Shown here: piece by piece, positions 1 through 9,311 of the stretch
How positions within the stretch are numbered: position 1 is the stretch's first letter
How the letters are laid out: the number at the start of each line of letters is the position of its first letter
Source of the DNA: Frigidibacter sp. ROC022
GTDB taxonomy: Bacteria > Pseudomonadota > Alphaproteobacteria > Rhodobacterales > Rhodobacteraceae
Assembly (NCBI RefSeq): GCF_024723735.1
Contig: NZ_JANQDU010000001.1
Location: forward strand, 496,001-560,000
DNA: 64,000 bases
Direction of reading: 5' to 3'
Notes under the pieces: generated by a model
Seen by the model: only the letters and a program-made list of their open reading frames with translations
Databases searched by the model: none
What the model was told of the DNA's origin: nothing
Translations under genes and position numbers: made by a program

Positions 1-316
1 CGGCGGGGTCGGTATCGGTCAGAACCACCACGTCGCGTTCGACCAGATCCTCGGGCCGGGCGGTCAGCAATTCGATCTGGCGGATATACGAGGGATCGAG
101 CGGCGTATCGGCGAAGACCACGACAAGCCTCTTTCGCCAGAGGAAATCCTCGACCCGTTCATCTGTTATGGCGATCGGGAAGTGGTCGACCGTTTCGGCC
201 TCGGCCTGCGGTGCGCCCTCGGCCGGCGGCGCATCGGTGGCGGCCAGCGCCTGCGCGGCGGCGGCCATCGGGAACAGGGCCAGGGCCAGGCCCAGAATGA
301 TCGACGTAAAGCGCAT
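1..316 (-). CDS. DUF4174-type secreted protein, 3' part beyond the left edge
   Basis: Reading from the ATG at 316 on the minus strand gives a cleavable signal peptide ([20 protein letters not shown]), an acidic Ala/Pro/Glu-rich linker, then a segment beginning [16 protein letters not shown] and ending at the edge in [12 protein letters not shown]. This pattern of a WRKR-LVVFA strand followed by a conserved DVVVLTDT strand matches the DUF4174 family, thioredoxin-like-fold periplasmic proteins of unknown function common in Rhodobacterales. The stop codon lies outside the window, so length is unknown. It is divergent from the mutase gene, sharing a 93 bp promoter region. Family assignment is from memory of the motif; no biochemical role can be given. 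Confidence 0.72.
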   Translation of the reverse strand, partial: MRFTSIILGLALALFPMAAAAQALAATDAPPAEGAPQAEAETVDHFPIAITDERVEDFLWRKRLVVVFADTPLDPSYIRQIELLTARPEDLVERDVVVLTDTDPA

Positions 317-409
317 CAGTCCTCCAGTTGCCTTCGATATAGGACCTTTGGGGCGGGATGCGAAGGGCAAGAGCTGCGACATGCAGCGACATGCAGAGGA
401 GTTTCGGGG

Positions 410-2542
410 ATGAGTGGCACCGAAAGCTGGCGCAAGCAGGCGCAAAAGGAGCTGAAGGGGCGCGATCCCGACAGCCTCACCTGGGAAACGCCGGAAGGCA
501 TCAAGGTGGCGCCGGTCTATCGCGCCGAGGATCTGGAGGGCCTGCCGCAGCTGGGCAGCGCACCGGGGGCGCCGCCCTATACCCGAGGCCCGAAGGCGAC
601 GATGTATGCCGGCCGGCCCTGGACGATCCGGCAATATGCGGGCTTCTCCACCGCCGAGGAATCCAACGCCTTCTACCGCAAGGCGCTGGCCGCCGGGCAG
701 CAGGGCGTGTCGGTCGCCTTCGATCTGGCGACGCATCGCGGCTATGACAGCGATCATCCGCGGGTCGAGGGCGATGTCGGCAAGGCGGGCGTCGCGATCG
801 ACAGCGTCGAGGACATGAAGCGGCTGTTCGACGGTATCCCGCTGGGCGAGGTCTCGGTCTCGATGACGATGAACGGCGCGGTGATCCCGGTGCTGGCCAG
901 CTTCATCGTCGCCGGCGAAGAGCAGGGGGTCGACCGGGCGGCGCTGTCGGGGACCATCCAGAACGACGTTCTGAAAGAGTTCATGGTGCGCAACACCTAT
1001 ATCTATCCGCCCGAGCCTTCGATGCGGATCGTCAGCGACATCATCGCCTATACCGCCGAGAACATGCCGAAGTTCAACTCGATCTCGATCTCGGGCTATC
1101 ATATGCAGGAGGCGGGCGCGAACCTGGTGCAGGAGCTGGCCTTCACCCTGGCCGATGGCAAGGAATATGTCCGCGCCGCGATTGCGCGGGGCATGGATGT
1201 CGATGCCTTTGCCGGGCGGTTGTCGTTCTTCTTCTGCATCGGGATGAATTTCTTCATGGAGGCCGCCAAGCTGCGCGCGGCGCGGTTCCTCTGGCACCGG
1301 ATCATGTCGGGCTTCGGGGCCAGGAAGCCGGGGTCTCTGGTGCTGCGCACCCATTGCCAGACCTCCGGCGTCAGCCTGCAGGAACAGGATCCCTACAACA
1401 ACGTGGTCCGCACCGCCTTCGAGGCGATGTCGGCGGTGCTGGGCGGCACCCAGTCGCTGCATACCAACAGCTTTGACGAGGCGATTGCCCTGCCGACCGA
1501 GTTCTCGGCCCGGATCGCGCGCAACACCCAGCTGATCCTGCAGCATGAGACCGGCGTGACCAAGGTCGTCGATCCGCTGGCCGGCTCCTACTACGTCGAG
1601 AGTCTGACGGCCGAGCTGATCGAGGCGGCGCAGGCGCTGATCGACGAGGTGGACGAGCTGGGCGGCATGACCAAGGCGGTCGCCAGCGGGATGCCGAAGC
1701 TGCGGATCGAGGAGGCGGCGGCGCGGCGCCAGGCGGCGATCGACCGCGGCGACGAGGTGATCGTCGGGGTGAACAAGTTCCGGCTCGAGCACGAAGACCC
1801 GGTCGAGACCCGCGAGATCGACAATTCGGCGGTGCGCGACGCCCAGGTGGCGGCGCTGGCGCGGTTGCGGGCGGAACGCGATGGCGCGGCCTGCGATGCG
1901 GCGCTTGCGGCGCTGGAAGCCGGCGCCCGGAGCGGCGACGGAAACCTTCTGGCCCTGGCGGTGGAAGCGGCCCGGGCCCGGGCCACGGTGGGAGAGATTT
2001 CTATGGCGATGGAAAAGGCCTTCGGGCGGCACCGGGCCGAGGTCAAGACCCTCGCCGGGGTCTATGGCGCGGCCTATGAGGGCGACGCGGGCTTTGCCGC
2101 GATCCAGAAGGATGTCGAGGCCTTTGCCGAGGAAGAGGGCCGACGGCCGCGGATGCTGGTGGTCAAGATGGGCCAGGACGGCCATGACCGCGGCGCCAAG
2201 GTGATCGCCACCGCCTTTGCGGATATCGGCTTCGACGTCGATGTCGGGCCCCTGTTCCAGACCCCGGAGGAGGCGGCGCAGGACGCGGTGGACAACGATG
2301 TTCATGTCGTCGGGATCTCGTCGCAGGCGGCCGGGCACAAGACCCTGGCGCCGAAGCTGATCGAGGCGCTGAAGGCCAAGGGGGCCGGGGACATCCTGGT
2401 GATCTGCGGCGGGGTGATCCCGCAGCAGGATTACGATTTCCTCAAGTCCGCCGGGGTCCGGGCGATCTTCGGACCGGGGACCAACATCCCCGAGGCCGCG
2501 AAGGACATCCTGGCGATGATCCGGGCGGCGCGGAAGGGCTGA
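410..2542 (+). CDS. scpA: methylmalonyl-CoA mutase, single-chain (homodimeric type)
   Basis: Adenosylcobalamin-dependent mutase interconverting (R)-methylmalonyl-CoA and succinyl-CoA; it is the last step of propionyl-CoA assimilation and of the ethylmalonyl-CoA pathway. The 710-residue product has the N-terminal substrate barrel with the near-invariant [15 protein letters not shown] and [19 protein letters not shown] segments and a C-terminal B12 domain with the base-off motif [10 protein letters not shown] (lower-ligand His592) and [13 protein letters not shown]. The ATG at 410 was chosen because GAGGAG lies just upstream and the protein then begins where the family does; the open frame extends further upstream without homology. 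It stands alone, convergent with the acyl-CoA synthetase gene. The [16 protein letters not shown] signature favours methylmalonyl- over ethylmalonyl-CoA mutase. Confidence 0.96.
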   Translation: MSGTESWRKQAQKELKGRDPDSLTWETPEGIKVAPVYRAEDLEGLPQLGSAPGAPPYTRGPKATMYAGRPWTIRQYAGFSTAEESNAFYRKALAAGQQGVSVAFDLATHRGYDSDHPRVEGDVGKAGVAIDSVEDMKRLFDGIPLGEVSVSMTMNGAVIPVLASFIVAGEEQGVDRAALSGTIQNDVLKEFMVRNTYIYPPEPSMRIVSDIIAYTAENMPKFNSISISGYHMQEAGANLVQELAFTLADGKEYVRAAIARGMDVDAFAGRLSFFFCIGMNFFMEAAKLRAARFLWHRIMSGFGARKPGSLVLRTHCQTSGVSLQEQDPYNNVVRTAFEAMSAVLGGTQSLHTNSFDEAIALPTEFSARIARNTQLILQHETGVTKVVDPLAGSYYVESLTAELIEAAQALIDEVDELGGMTKAVASGMPKLRIEEAAARRQAAIDRGDEVIVGVNKFRLEHEDPVETREIDNSAVRDAQVAALARLRAERDGAACDAALAALEAGARSGDGNLLALAVEAARARATVGEISMAMEKAFGRHRAEVKTLAGVYGAAYEGDAGFAAIQKDVEAFAEEEGRRPRMLVVKMGQDGHDRGAKVIATAFADIGFDVDVGPLFQTPEEAAQDAVDNDVHVVGISSQAAGHKTLAPKLIEALKAKGAGDILVICGGVIPQQDYDFLKSAGVRAIFGPGTNIPEAAKDILAMIRAARKG

Positions 2543-2562
2543 ACACTCGGCGCGGGGCAGGG

Positions 2563-2612
2563 GCGAGGGGCCGGCCCCTCGCGCTCCCCGGGATATTTCC
2601 AAGGTAAAGCCG
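2563..2612. repeat. intergenic terminator-like repeat, copy 1
   Basis: Between the convergent mutase and synthetase genes lies a perfect 20-base palindrome (GCGAGGGGCC and its complement, 2563-2582) followed by the 23-base motif at 2590-2612 (GGGATATTTCCAAGG, then TAAAGCCG). A copy with one mismatch occurs at 11229-11251, also beside a GC hairpin and also 9-12 bases beyond the stop of a minus-strand gene. I recall similar hairpin-plus-GGGATATTT elements scattered through Rhodobacterales genomes. A terminator or 3'-end stabiliser is the simplest reading. Confidence 0.6.
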
Positions 2613-2621
2613 GGGCCGGGC

Positions 2622-4238
2622 TCAGAGATGCTTGGCCCGTTCGCGCAGTTCGAATTTCTGGATCTTGCCGGTCGAGGTCTTGGGCAGTTCGCCGAAGACC
2701 ACCGCCTTCGGGGTCTTGAACCCGGCCAGTCGCTCCCGCGCGAAGGCGATCAACTCGGCCTCGTCGGGGTCATGGCCCGGTTTCAGCTCGACAAAGGCGC
2801 AGGGCACCTCGCCCCATTTGGGGTCCGGCCTGGCGACCACCGCGACCAGCGAGACCGCCGGGTGATGCGCCAGCGCGTTCTCGACCTCGACCGATGACAC
2901 GTTCTCGCCCCCGGAAATGATGATGTCCTTGGCCCGGTCGGTGATCTTGATATAGCCGTCGGGGTGGCGAAAGGCGATGTCGCCGGTGCGGAAATAGCCG
3001 CCCCGGAACGCCTCGTCGGTGGCCTGCGGATTTCGGTAGTAGCCCTTCATCGTGACATTGCCGCGCATCGCGATCTCGCCGATGGTCCTGCCGTCGCGCG
3101 GCACCTCCTGGCCGGCGCCGTCATGCACGGTGATCTCTTCCATCATCGGCATCAGCACCCCGGTGCGGGCCTTGAGCGCGGCACGGTCGGGGCCCGAGAC
3201 CGGCTCCCACTCGGGTTTCCAGATGCATTCGGTCGCCGGGCCATAGACCTCGGTCAGGCCGTAGACCTGGGTGACGTTAAAGCCGAGCGGTTCGATCGCG
3301 GCCAGGGTGGCGGCGGGCGGCGGGGCGCCGGCGGTGAAGACCTCGACGGTATGCGAGAAGGCGCGGCGCTCGCTTTCCGGGGCGTTGATCAGCGTGTTCA
3401 GCACGATCGGGGCGCCGCCGAAATGGGTGACGCCGTGGTCGGCGATGGCGTCGTAGATGGCCTTGGCGGTCACGTCGCGGCAGCAGACCATGGTGCCGCC
3501 CAGCAGCGGCACCATCCAGGGGTGGGTCCAGGCGTTGCAATGGAACAGCGGCACGATGGTGAGGTAGACCGGATAGAGCTGCATCCGCCAGGAGATCAGG
3601 TTCTGCACCGCCGAGAGATAGGCGCCGCGATGCGAATAGACGACGCCCTTCGGCCGGCCGGTGGTGCCCGAGGTGTAGTTCAGCGCCAGGCTTTCCCATT
3701 CGTCCTGCGGCATCAGCCAGGCAAAGCCGGGGTCGGCCGCCGCCAGCAGGGCCTCGTAGTCGTCCTGGCGTCCGGACAGAGGGTGCCCGTCGCCTTCGAC
3801 CTCGATGATCTTCGGCGGGTGCGAGAGGCCGGCGCAGGCGGCCTCGGCCAGGTCCAGGAACTGGCTGTCGACCAGCAGTGCCCGGGCGCCGCCATGTTCC
3901 AGGATATAGGCGACGGTATCCTCTTCCAGCCGGGTGTTGATCGCGTTCAGCACCGCGGCGCAGGCCGGCACGCCGAAATGCGCCTCGACCTGGGCCGAGA
4001 CATTGGGAAGCAGCGTCGCCACCACGTCGCCGGGGCCGACACCCAGCCCGACCAGGCCCGAGGCCAGCCGCGAGACCCTCTCGCGCATCCCTGCATAGGT
4101 CCAGCGCCTGTCGCCGTCGATCAGCGCCACGCGCTCGGCATAGACATCCGCCGCCCGGAGCAGCGGGGACAGGGGGGTCAGCGGCACATGATTGGCCGCA
4201 GTTTTCTCCAGCCCGCGTTCATCCGCCATCCAGCCCAT
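2622..4238 (-). CDS. AMP-dependent acyl-CoA synthetase
   Basis: ATP-dependent activation of a carboxylic acid to its CoA thioester. The 538-residue protein has the ANL-superfamily P-loop-like motif YTSGTTGRPKGVVYSHRG (about residue 180), the YGLTEVYGPATE motif, the hinge YFRTGDIAFRHPDGYIKITD region and the C-terminal lysine motif PKTSTGKIQKFELRE. The ATG at 4238 (MGWMADERG) is preferred over a GTG five codons upstream, because the strong ribosome site GGAGGG lies at 4243-4249. The subfamily resembles medium-chain/DmdB-like ligases of marine Rhodobacterales, but substrate cannot be read from sequence. It is convergent with the mutase gene and forms no operon. Confidence 0.88.
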   Translation of the reverse strand: MGWMADERGLEKTAANHVPLTPLSPLLRAADVYAERVALIDGDRRWTYAGMRERVSRLASGLVGLGVGPGDVVATLLPNVSAQVEAHFGVPACAAVLNAINTRLEEDTVAYILEHGGARALLVDSQFLDLAEAACAGLSHPPKIIEVEGDGHPLSGRQDDYEALLAAADPGFAWLMPQDEWESLALNYTSGTTGRPKGVVYSHRGAYLSAVQNLISWRMQLYPVYLTIVPLFHCNAWTHPWMVPLLGGTMVCCRDVTAKAIYDAIADHGVTHFGGAPIVLNTLINAPESERRAFSHTVEVFTAGAPPPAATLAAIEPLGFNVTQVYGLTEVYGPATECIWKPEWEPVSGPDRAALKARTGVLMPMMEEITVHDGAGQEVPRDGRTIGEIAMRGNVTMKGYYRNPQATDEAFRGGYFRTGDIAFRHPDGYIKITDRAKDIIISGGENVSSVEVENALAHHPAVSLVAVVARPDPKWGEVPCAFVELKPGHDPDEAELIAFARERLAGFKTPKAVVFGELPKTSTGKIQKFELRERAKHL

Positions 4239-4334
4239 CGAACCCTCCTCCACTGCGCCCGGCGATCACACCCCTTGCGCGGGGCCGGGTCAAGCACTCT
4301 CGCGGCGCGGCGGGGGGGCTGCTAGTCTGGCGCC

Positions 4335-4982
4335 ATGATCATCTCGCCCGGGCGCCGATACATCCTTGTTCACATCCCCAAGACCGGCGGCACGGCGCTG
4401 AGCCTGGCGCTGGAGGCGCGGGCAAGAGCGGACGACATCCTGATCGGGGACACGCCCAAGGCAAGGGCCCGGCGGCGGCGTCTGGCGGCGCTGACCCCGC
4501 GTGGTCGGTTGTGGAAGCATTCGACCCTGGCCGATATCGAGGGCGTGGTGGCCCCGGACGATCTGGAGCGCTATTTTGTCCTGACCCTGGTGCGCAATCC
4601 CTGGGACCGGGTGGTCAGCTATTACCACTGGCTGCGGGCGCAGGGCTTCGAGCACCCGGCGGTGGCACTGGCGAAACGCCATGATTTCACCCGATTCCTG
4701 ACAGAGCCCTGGATGCAGGACAGCCTGCGCCAGGCGAGTTATGGCAGCTATGTCACCGACTCCCGCGGCCGGGAACGCTGCCGGCTGTTTGCCCGGATCG
4801 AGCGGTTGGCCGAGGATCTGCTGCCCTTCGAAGAGCATCTCGGCTTCCGGATCGGGCCGGTGCCGCGCCACAACGAGTCCAGCAGGGACAGGGATTATCG
4901 AATTTACTATACCGACGAGACCCGGCAGATCGTCGCCGCGACGGCCGGGAAGGACATCGCACGATTTGGATACAACTTCTGA
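4335..4982 (+). CDS. sulfotransferase-family protein
   Basis: Predicted PAPS-dependent sulfotransferase of 215 residues. The N-terminus carries the 5'-phosphosulfate loop HIPKTGGTAL (residues 13-22, with Lys16) and the middle carries the 3'-phosphate motif LVRNPWDRVVSYYHWL (Arg87, Ser95). There is no signal peptide or membrane segment, unlike Golgi-type relatives. Bacterial members of this Sulfotransfer_2-like group often modify surface glycans or lipids, but the acceptor here is unknown. No good Shine-Dalgarno sequence precedes the ATG. The neighbouring Hint-domain gene is 178 bases downstream on the same strand, and a functional link is not evident. Confidence 0.82.
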   Translation: MIISPGRRYILVHIPKTGGTALSLALEARARADDILIGDTPKARARRRRLAALTPRGRLWKHSTLADIEGVVAPDDLERYFVLTLVRNPWDRVVSYYHWLRAQGFEHPAVALAKRHDFTRFLTEPWMQDSLRQASYGSYVTDSRGRERCRLFARIERLAEDLLPFEEHLGFRIGPVPRHNESSRDRDYRIYYTDETRQIVAATAGKDIARFGYNF

Positions 4983-5160
4983 TTGTCGGCCTATTGTTTC
5001 CGGATCGGCTCCAGTCGCCGGCAGACTCCGGATGAATTGCCGCAGACGCATCAGTGCCGCAATTTGACCGCTTTTCCGGCCAAGTCCGGTCTGACGAATC
5101 ACCCCAACTGAAGCGGCTTGCTAAGTTTCGTAAAGAAGGCAACAGGCTTCGGAGAGGGAG

Positions 5161-5889
5161 ATGAACATGTTCGGCCCCGCCAAGATCCGCAGAAACGACC
5201 CCAAGGCCAAACGCGCCTTTGACATGGGCAGCAGCTTTGCAGGCCTGATCACGGGCGATATCCCCGGGGCCGATGCCCTGTGCAGCGCGCCGTCGGGGAC
5301 GGCAAGCGGGCTGGTGGCGGGAACCAAGGTGGCGACCGGGATCGGCTGGCGCCCGGTCGAGATGGTGGTGGCCGGGGACAAGGTGCTGACCTTCGACGCC
5401 GGAATGCAGCTGGTGACCCATGTCGGCCGCGGCGTTCTGTGGTCCGACGATCAGCTCTGCCCGCGAGAGTTCTGGCCGTTGCACATTCCGGTCGGCGCAT
5501 TGGGCAACGCGCAGGAGCTGATGGTGCTGCCCGAGCAGTCGGTGATGGTGGAGAGCGATGTCGGAGAAGAAATCTACGGCGACCCCTTCACCCTGATCCC
5601 GGCGGCGGCGCTGGAAGGGTTCCACGGGATCGAGCGGGTTCGGCCGAAGGCGGGGCTCGAAGTGATCACCCTGCATTTCGCCAGCGACCAGGTCGTCTTC
5701 GCCTCGGCCGGGGCGCTGTTCTTCTGCCCCTCGATTGCGGATGTGACGGTCTCGGACCTGCTGCACGGGGCCACCGGAAATTACACCGTCCTGCCCAGGG
5801 AAGACGCAAACTTCCTGGTCGGTTGCATGGCGGTGGATGAGGGCCATGACCGGCGCTGCGTCGATGCGGCGCCGGCACGGGTCGCCTGA
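5161..5889 (+). CDS. Hint-domain (Hedgehog/intein-like) protein
   Basis: The 242-residue product contains a Hint module starting near residue 49: GLVAGTKVATGIGWRPVE, then VVAGDKVLTFDAGMQ, and a later block with LPEQSVMVES. These match the Hint/HintN blocks seen in many Rhodobacterales secreted or RTX-associated proteins. The position normally held by the autoprocessing Cys (C-F-x-x-G-T) is Gly here (G-L-V-A-G-T), so intein-like splicing is not expected. The first ATG is directly preceded by GGAGAGGGAG; a second ATG at 5167 has equally good spacing. There is no signal peptide. Role unknown; the protein may be a structural remnant of the Hint fold. Confidence 0.78.
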   Translation: MNMFGPAKIRRNDPKAKRAFDMGSSFAGLITGDIPGADALCSAPSGTASGLVAGTKVATGIGWRPVEMVVAGDKVLTFDAGMQLVTHVGRGVLWSDDQLCPREFWPLHIPVGALGNAQELMVLPEQSVMVESDVGEEIYGDPFTLIPAAALEGFHGIERVRPKAGLEVITLHFASDQVVFASAGALFFCPSIADVTVSDLLHGATGNYTVLPREDANFLVGCMAVDEGHDRRCVDAAPARVA

Positions 5890-6001
5890 GGCGGGTTTCC
5901 CCGGGCGCGGTCGGGTGACAGGCCGCGCCGTTCGGGGATGTCTCGGGTGACAATGACGGGCGGACCGGATGTCCGCCCCTTCGAAAAGGCCGCCTGACCT
6001 G

Positions 6002-8209
6002 TCAGGCTGCCACGGCCGGGGCGGGAGCGAAGCGGCCATAAAAGGTCTCTTCCGCCCCGGCCAGGTCACGCAGCAGTTCCGGCGCCGCGAACCTGGCGCC
6101 ATGGCGCGCCTCCAGCCCCTCGCAGATCTGCACCGCCCGCGCCGCACCGATCCGGTCGAGCCACGAGAACGGCCCGCCCGACCAGGGCATGAAGCCCCAG
6201 CCGAGGATCGCGCCGACGTCGCCTTCGCGGATATCGGTCAGAACCCCGTCCTGCAGCGCCCGCACCGCTTCCAGCACCTGCGCCATGATCAGGCGGTGCT
6301 GCACCTCGGTCAGCACGGGCTGCGGATCGGCATGCGGGTAGCGTTCGGCCAGGCCGTCCCAGAGGCCGAGCCTCTTGCCTTTCTCGTCATAGGCATAGAA
6401 GCCGGATTTCGACTTGCGTCCTATCCGGCCCTGATCGGCCATCCAGAACAGCACCTCGTCCACCGCGCCGTCGGGATAGGCATCGCCCATCGCCGCCCGG
6501 GTCGCCTTGGCGATCTTGACGCCGAGGTCGATCGAGGTTTCGTCCACCAGCTGCAGCGGCCCGAGGGGCATCCCCAGAAGCCGCGCCGCATTCTCGACCA
6601 GAGCCGGTTCGGTACCCTCTGCGACCAGCCGCACGCCTTCGTTGATATAGGGGATGATGCAGCGATTGGCGTAGAAGAAGCGGGCATCGTTGACCACGAT
6701 CGGGGTCTTGCGGATCTGGCGCACGAAGTCGAGCGCCTTGGCCACGGCACGATCGCCGGTCTGCTTGCCCTTGATGATCTCCACCAGCGCCATCTTGTCG
6801 ACCGGCGAGAAGAAATGGATGCCGATGAACTGGTCGGGGTGCTGACTGGCGCGGGCCAGATCGGTGATCGGCAGGGTCGAGGTATTGGTGGCGAAGATGC
6901 AGTCGGCGCCGATCACCGCCTCGGCCTTCTGCGTCACATCGGCCTTGACCTTCGGGTCTTCGAAGACCGCTTCGACGATCAGGTCGGCCCCTGCCAGCAT
7001 TGCGTAATCGGTGGTCGGGGTGATCCGGCCCAGAACTTCGGCCTTCTTCTCAGCTGTCACTTTTCTGCGCGAAATCCCCTTGTCGAGGATGGTTTCGCTG
7101 TAGGACTTGCCCTTTTCTGCGCTTTCCTGCGAGGCATCGAGCAGAACGACCTCGATCCCGGCATTGGCCGCGACATAGGCGATGCCGGCGCCCATCATGC
7201 CGGCGCCCAGCACACCGAGCTTCTTGACCGACTGGTCCGGCACCGATTGCGGCCGCACCGCGCCCTTTTCCAGCGCCTGCTTGTTGATGAAGAGCGAGCG
7301 GACCATGGCGCTGCTGGTCGGGTCCAGCATCACATGGGTGAACCAGCGCGCCTCGATCTTCAGCGCCGTGTCGAAGGGCACCAGCGCGCCTTCGTAGATG
7401 GCAGAAAGCAGCGCCTTGGCGGCGGGGTAGACGCCCATGGTCTTGCCGTGAACCATGGCGTTGGCGCCGACGAAGGTCATGTATCCGGCCGGGTGATAGG
7501 GCGCGCCGCCCGGCATCTTCCAGCCCTTCTGATCCCAGGGCTTGACCAGATCGGCGGGCTTGGCGGCCAGCACCCAGGCCTTGGCCTCGGCCAGCAGATC
7601 CCCGGGCGGCACCACCGCGTCGATCAGGCCGGTCGCCTTGGCGGCCTTGGGGTCCAGCATCTTGCCTTCCAGCAGCACCGGCGCTGCGGCAAGGATGCCC
7701 AGCATCCGGCTGACCCGTGTGGTGCCGCCGGCGCCGGGGAAGATGCCCACCTGGATCTCCGGCAGGCCGATCTTGGCCTTCGGATTGTCGGCGGCGATCC
7801 GGTAGTGGCAGGCCAGCGGGATTTCCAGCCCGATGCCCAGGGCGGTGCCGGGCAGTGCCGCCACGGTCGGCTTGCCGCCCTGCTTGGTCTTGCGGTCCAT
7901 CCCGGCGAGCTCGATCTTCCGCTCGAGCCGGTGGATGCCCATGATGCCCTCGAACAGGCCGGCCGCCGGATCGTCGCCGGCGCCGTCCTTCATCTGGGCG
8001 ATCACGTTCAGGTCCATGCCGCCGGCAAAGTCCGGTTTGCCGCTGGTGATGATGATCCCCTTGACCGCCGCATCGGCATGGGCCTTGTCGATCAGCGCCT
8101 CGAGTTCGGAGATCCCGGCGAGGCTCATCACGTTCATGGACTTGCCGGGCAGGTCCCAGGTGATCGTTGCGACGCCATCGGCATCGACGGCATAGGTGAA
8201 TTCGGTCAT
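6002..8209 (-). CDS. fadJ: FadJ-like enoyl-CoA hydratase / 3-hydroxyacyl-CoA dehydrogenase
   Basis: Multifunctional beta-oxidation enzyme of 735 residues. The N-terminal crotonase domain keeps both catalytic glutamates (Glu129 in ALGIGLEIPL, Glu151 in GLPEIQVGIFPGAGG). The dehydrogenase domain begins with the NAD loop GVLGAGMMGAG (about 332-342) and keeps the catalytic His465/Glu477 pair in FIGIHFFSPVDKMALVEII. AAGGAGG precedes the ATG. It works with the thiolase at 9312 to complete the hydration, oxidation and cleavage of fatty acyl-CoA. It is the last large gene of a same-strand series running from 15.6 kb down to 6 kb, although the gaps suggest several transcripts. FadJ is preferred to FadB on domain layout alone. 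Confidence 0.93.
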   Translation of the reverse strand: MTEFTYAVDADGVATITWDLPGKSMNVMSLAGISELEALIDKAHADAAVKGIIITSGKPDFAGGMDLNVIAQMKDGAGDDPAAGLFEGIMGIHRLERKIELAGMDRKTKQGGKPTVAALPGTALGIGLEIPLACHYRIAADNPKAKIGLPEIQVGIFPGAGGTTRVSRMLGILAAAPVLLEGKMLDPKAAKATGLIDAVVPPGDLLAEAKAWVLAAKPADLVKPWDQKGWKMPGGAPYHPAGYMTFVGANAMVHGKTMGVYPAAKALLSAIYEGALVPFDTALKIEARWFTHVMLDPTSSAMVRSLFINKQALEKGAVRPQSVPDQSVKKLGVLGAGMMGAGIAYVAANAGIEVVLLDASQESAEKGKSYSETILDKGISRRKVTAEKKAEVLGRITPTTDYAMLAGADLIVEAVFEDPKVKADVTQKAEAVIGADCIFATNTSTLPITDLARASQHPDQFIGIHFFSPVDKMALVEIIKGKQTGDRAVAKALDFVRQIRKTPIVVNDARFFYANRCIIPYINEGVRLVAEGTEPALVENAARLLGMPLGPLQLVDETSIDLGVKIAKATRAAMGDAYPDGAVDEVLFWMADQGRIGRKSKSGFYAYDEKGKRLGLWDGLAERYPHADPQPVLTEVQHRLIMAQVLEAVRALQDGVLTDIREGDVGAILGWGFMPWSGGPFSWLDRIGAARAVQICEGLEARHGARFAAPELLRDLAGAEETFYGRFAPAPAVAA

Positions 8210-8290
8210 CGGGACCTCCTTGAACGGTTTGGCTCTGCGGGGCAGGGCCGTTGGATCTGTAGTCGGCGGCGGCGCGGGGCCGCTGCCGGG

Positions 8291-8773
8291 TTATTTCGGC
8301 CGGAACTCCGGCCAGGGCGTTCCGTCGAGATGCACGAAGCCGTGCCCGCCGCCTTCCAGCGGCTGAAGCCGCATGTCGAGCCCGGGATAGTGGCAGATGT
8401 CCTGCGGGTCGCGGCTGCCGACGATCAGGTAGACCGCATCGACATCGCCATCGTTGCGGATCGTGTGGCCGACCGGCTCGCCCGCCTTCCAGCAGGCGGC
8501 ATCACCCGGTTCCATCACCGTTTCGGTCTCGCCCTCGGTCACCGTCAGCCGGCCCGAGATCAGGTAGAGAAACTCGTCCTCCCTCTCGTGCCAGTGTTTC
8601 TGCGAGCCCTTCCCGCCCGGCACCAGCCTCTCGAAGGCGGCGCCGAACTGTGTCAGCCCGCCGACATCCGAGAGAGGGGCGTAGAACATCCGCCCCCGGC
8701 CCCTGTTGTAGGGTTCGGGATAGGTCGAGACCGCGTCGGTCTCGGGGACGGTGCCGCGTCGCAGGACAGTCAT
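8291..8773 (-). CDS. cupin-domain protein
   Basis: A 160-residue single-cupin protein. The first metal-binding motif is visible as KHWHEREDEFLYLISG (His-x-His and Glu about residues 61-67) and the second block as the GEPVGHTIRNDGD segment. The rest (YPEPYNRGRGRMFYAPLSD at the start, an FRPK C-terminus) resembles uncharacterised cupins of alphaproteobacteria that are often annotated as possible dioxygenases or isomerases. No obvious Shine-Dalgarno sequence precedes the ATG. It lies between fadJ and a conserved hypothetical gene in the acyl-CoA block, but no fatty-acid function is demonstrated. Confidence 0.8.
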   Translation of the reverse strand: MTVLRRGTVPETDAVSTYPEPYNRGRGRMFYAPLSDVGGLTQFGAAFERLVPGGKGSQKHWHEREDEFLYLISGRLTVTEGETETVMEPGDAACWKAGEPVGHTIRNDGDVDAVYLIVGSRDPQDICHYPGLDMRLQPLEGGGHGFVHLDGTPWPEFRPK

Positions 8774-8795
8774 GGCCGGGTCCGCCCGGTGCGGG

Positions 8796-9221
8796 TCAAC
8801 CGGCCCTGTTGCTCGCCGGGATCAGCCGTTTCAGCCGCGGATGCGCGAAGGTCTGATACTGCACCATCTCGACCAAGGTCTGCCCACCCTTGCGGTGCCC
8901 GTAGTAGATCACCTTGCTGGACTCGGGCAGCACCTGCTCGCCCCGCAGATAGGAATACTCGACCCAGGCCCGGAACCGGTCCTTGCGCGGCAGTTCCAGC
9001 GCCGTCTCGACCAGCTTGACGTCGGTGATCCGGCGAACCCGCAGGTAGCGGCGCTGAACCTCCAGCGCCTGCACCACGGCCTCGAAACTCTGCAGCAACA
9101 GGAACGCATCCTCGACATGCACCGCCAGCGGTACCGCCGCCAGCCGGGCGAGGGTCGTCGGTTCGCCGGCCATGAATGCGCGAAGCGACCTTTCGAGAAA
9201 GCGTTCGAAGTATGACGCCAT
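8796..9221 (-). CDS. conserved hypothetical protein
   Basis: A 141-residue soluble protein starting MASYFERFLERSLRAF. It has no signal peptide or transmembrane segment. The body is mixed: an N-terminal helical part, then strands rich in charged residues (VQRRYLRVRRITDVKLVE, FRAWVEYSYLRGEQVLPES). The latter half could be an NTF2-like beta-sheet, but this is only an impression. The ATG at 9221 is favoured because a purine-rich GAAGAG lies 11 bases upstream and upstream in-frame residues look unlike protein. It lies 23 bases before the cupin gene on the same strand, so the two may be cotranscribed. Not recognised. Confidence 0.7.
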   Translation of the reverse strand: MASYFERFLERSLRAFMAGEPTTLARLAAVPLAVHVEDAFLLLQSFEAVVQALEVQRRYLRVRRITDVKLVETALELPRKDRFRAWVEYSYLRGEQVLPESSKVIYYGHRKGGQTLVEMVQYQTFAHPRLKRLIPASNRAG

Positions 9222-9311
9222 GCCATTCGTGCATCTCTTCCGGAGCAGAGGGGAACTTGCCCCAAGGCATGGCGCCATACAAGCTGGATTCACGCAAAAC
9301 GTGCATTGCAG

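Noticed and set aside
5969-9019. A 1016-codon open frame on the plus strand opposite fadJ and the cupin gene
   Set aside because: It is antisense to a well-supported enzyme, has biased composition (many His, Arg, Gly, Leu) and no family similarity; this is a GC-rich shadow frame.
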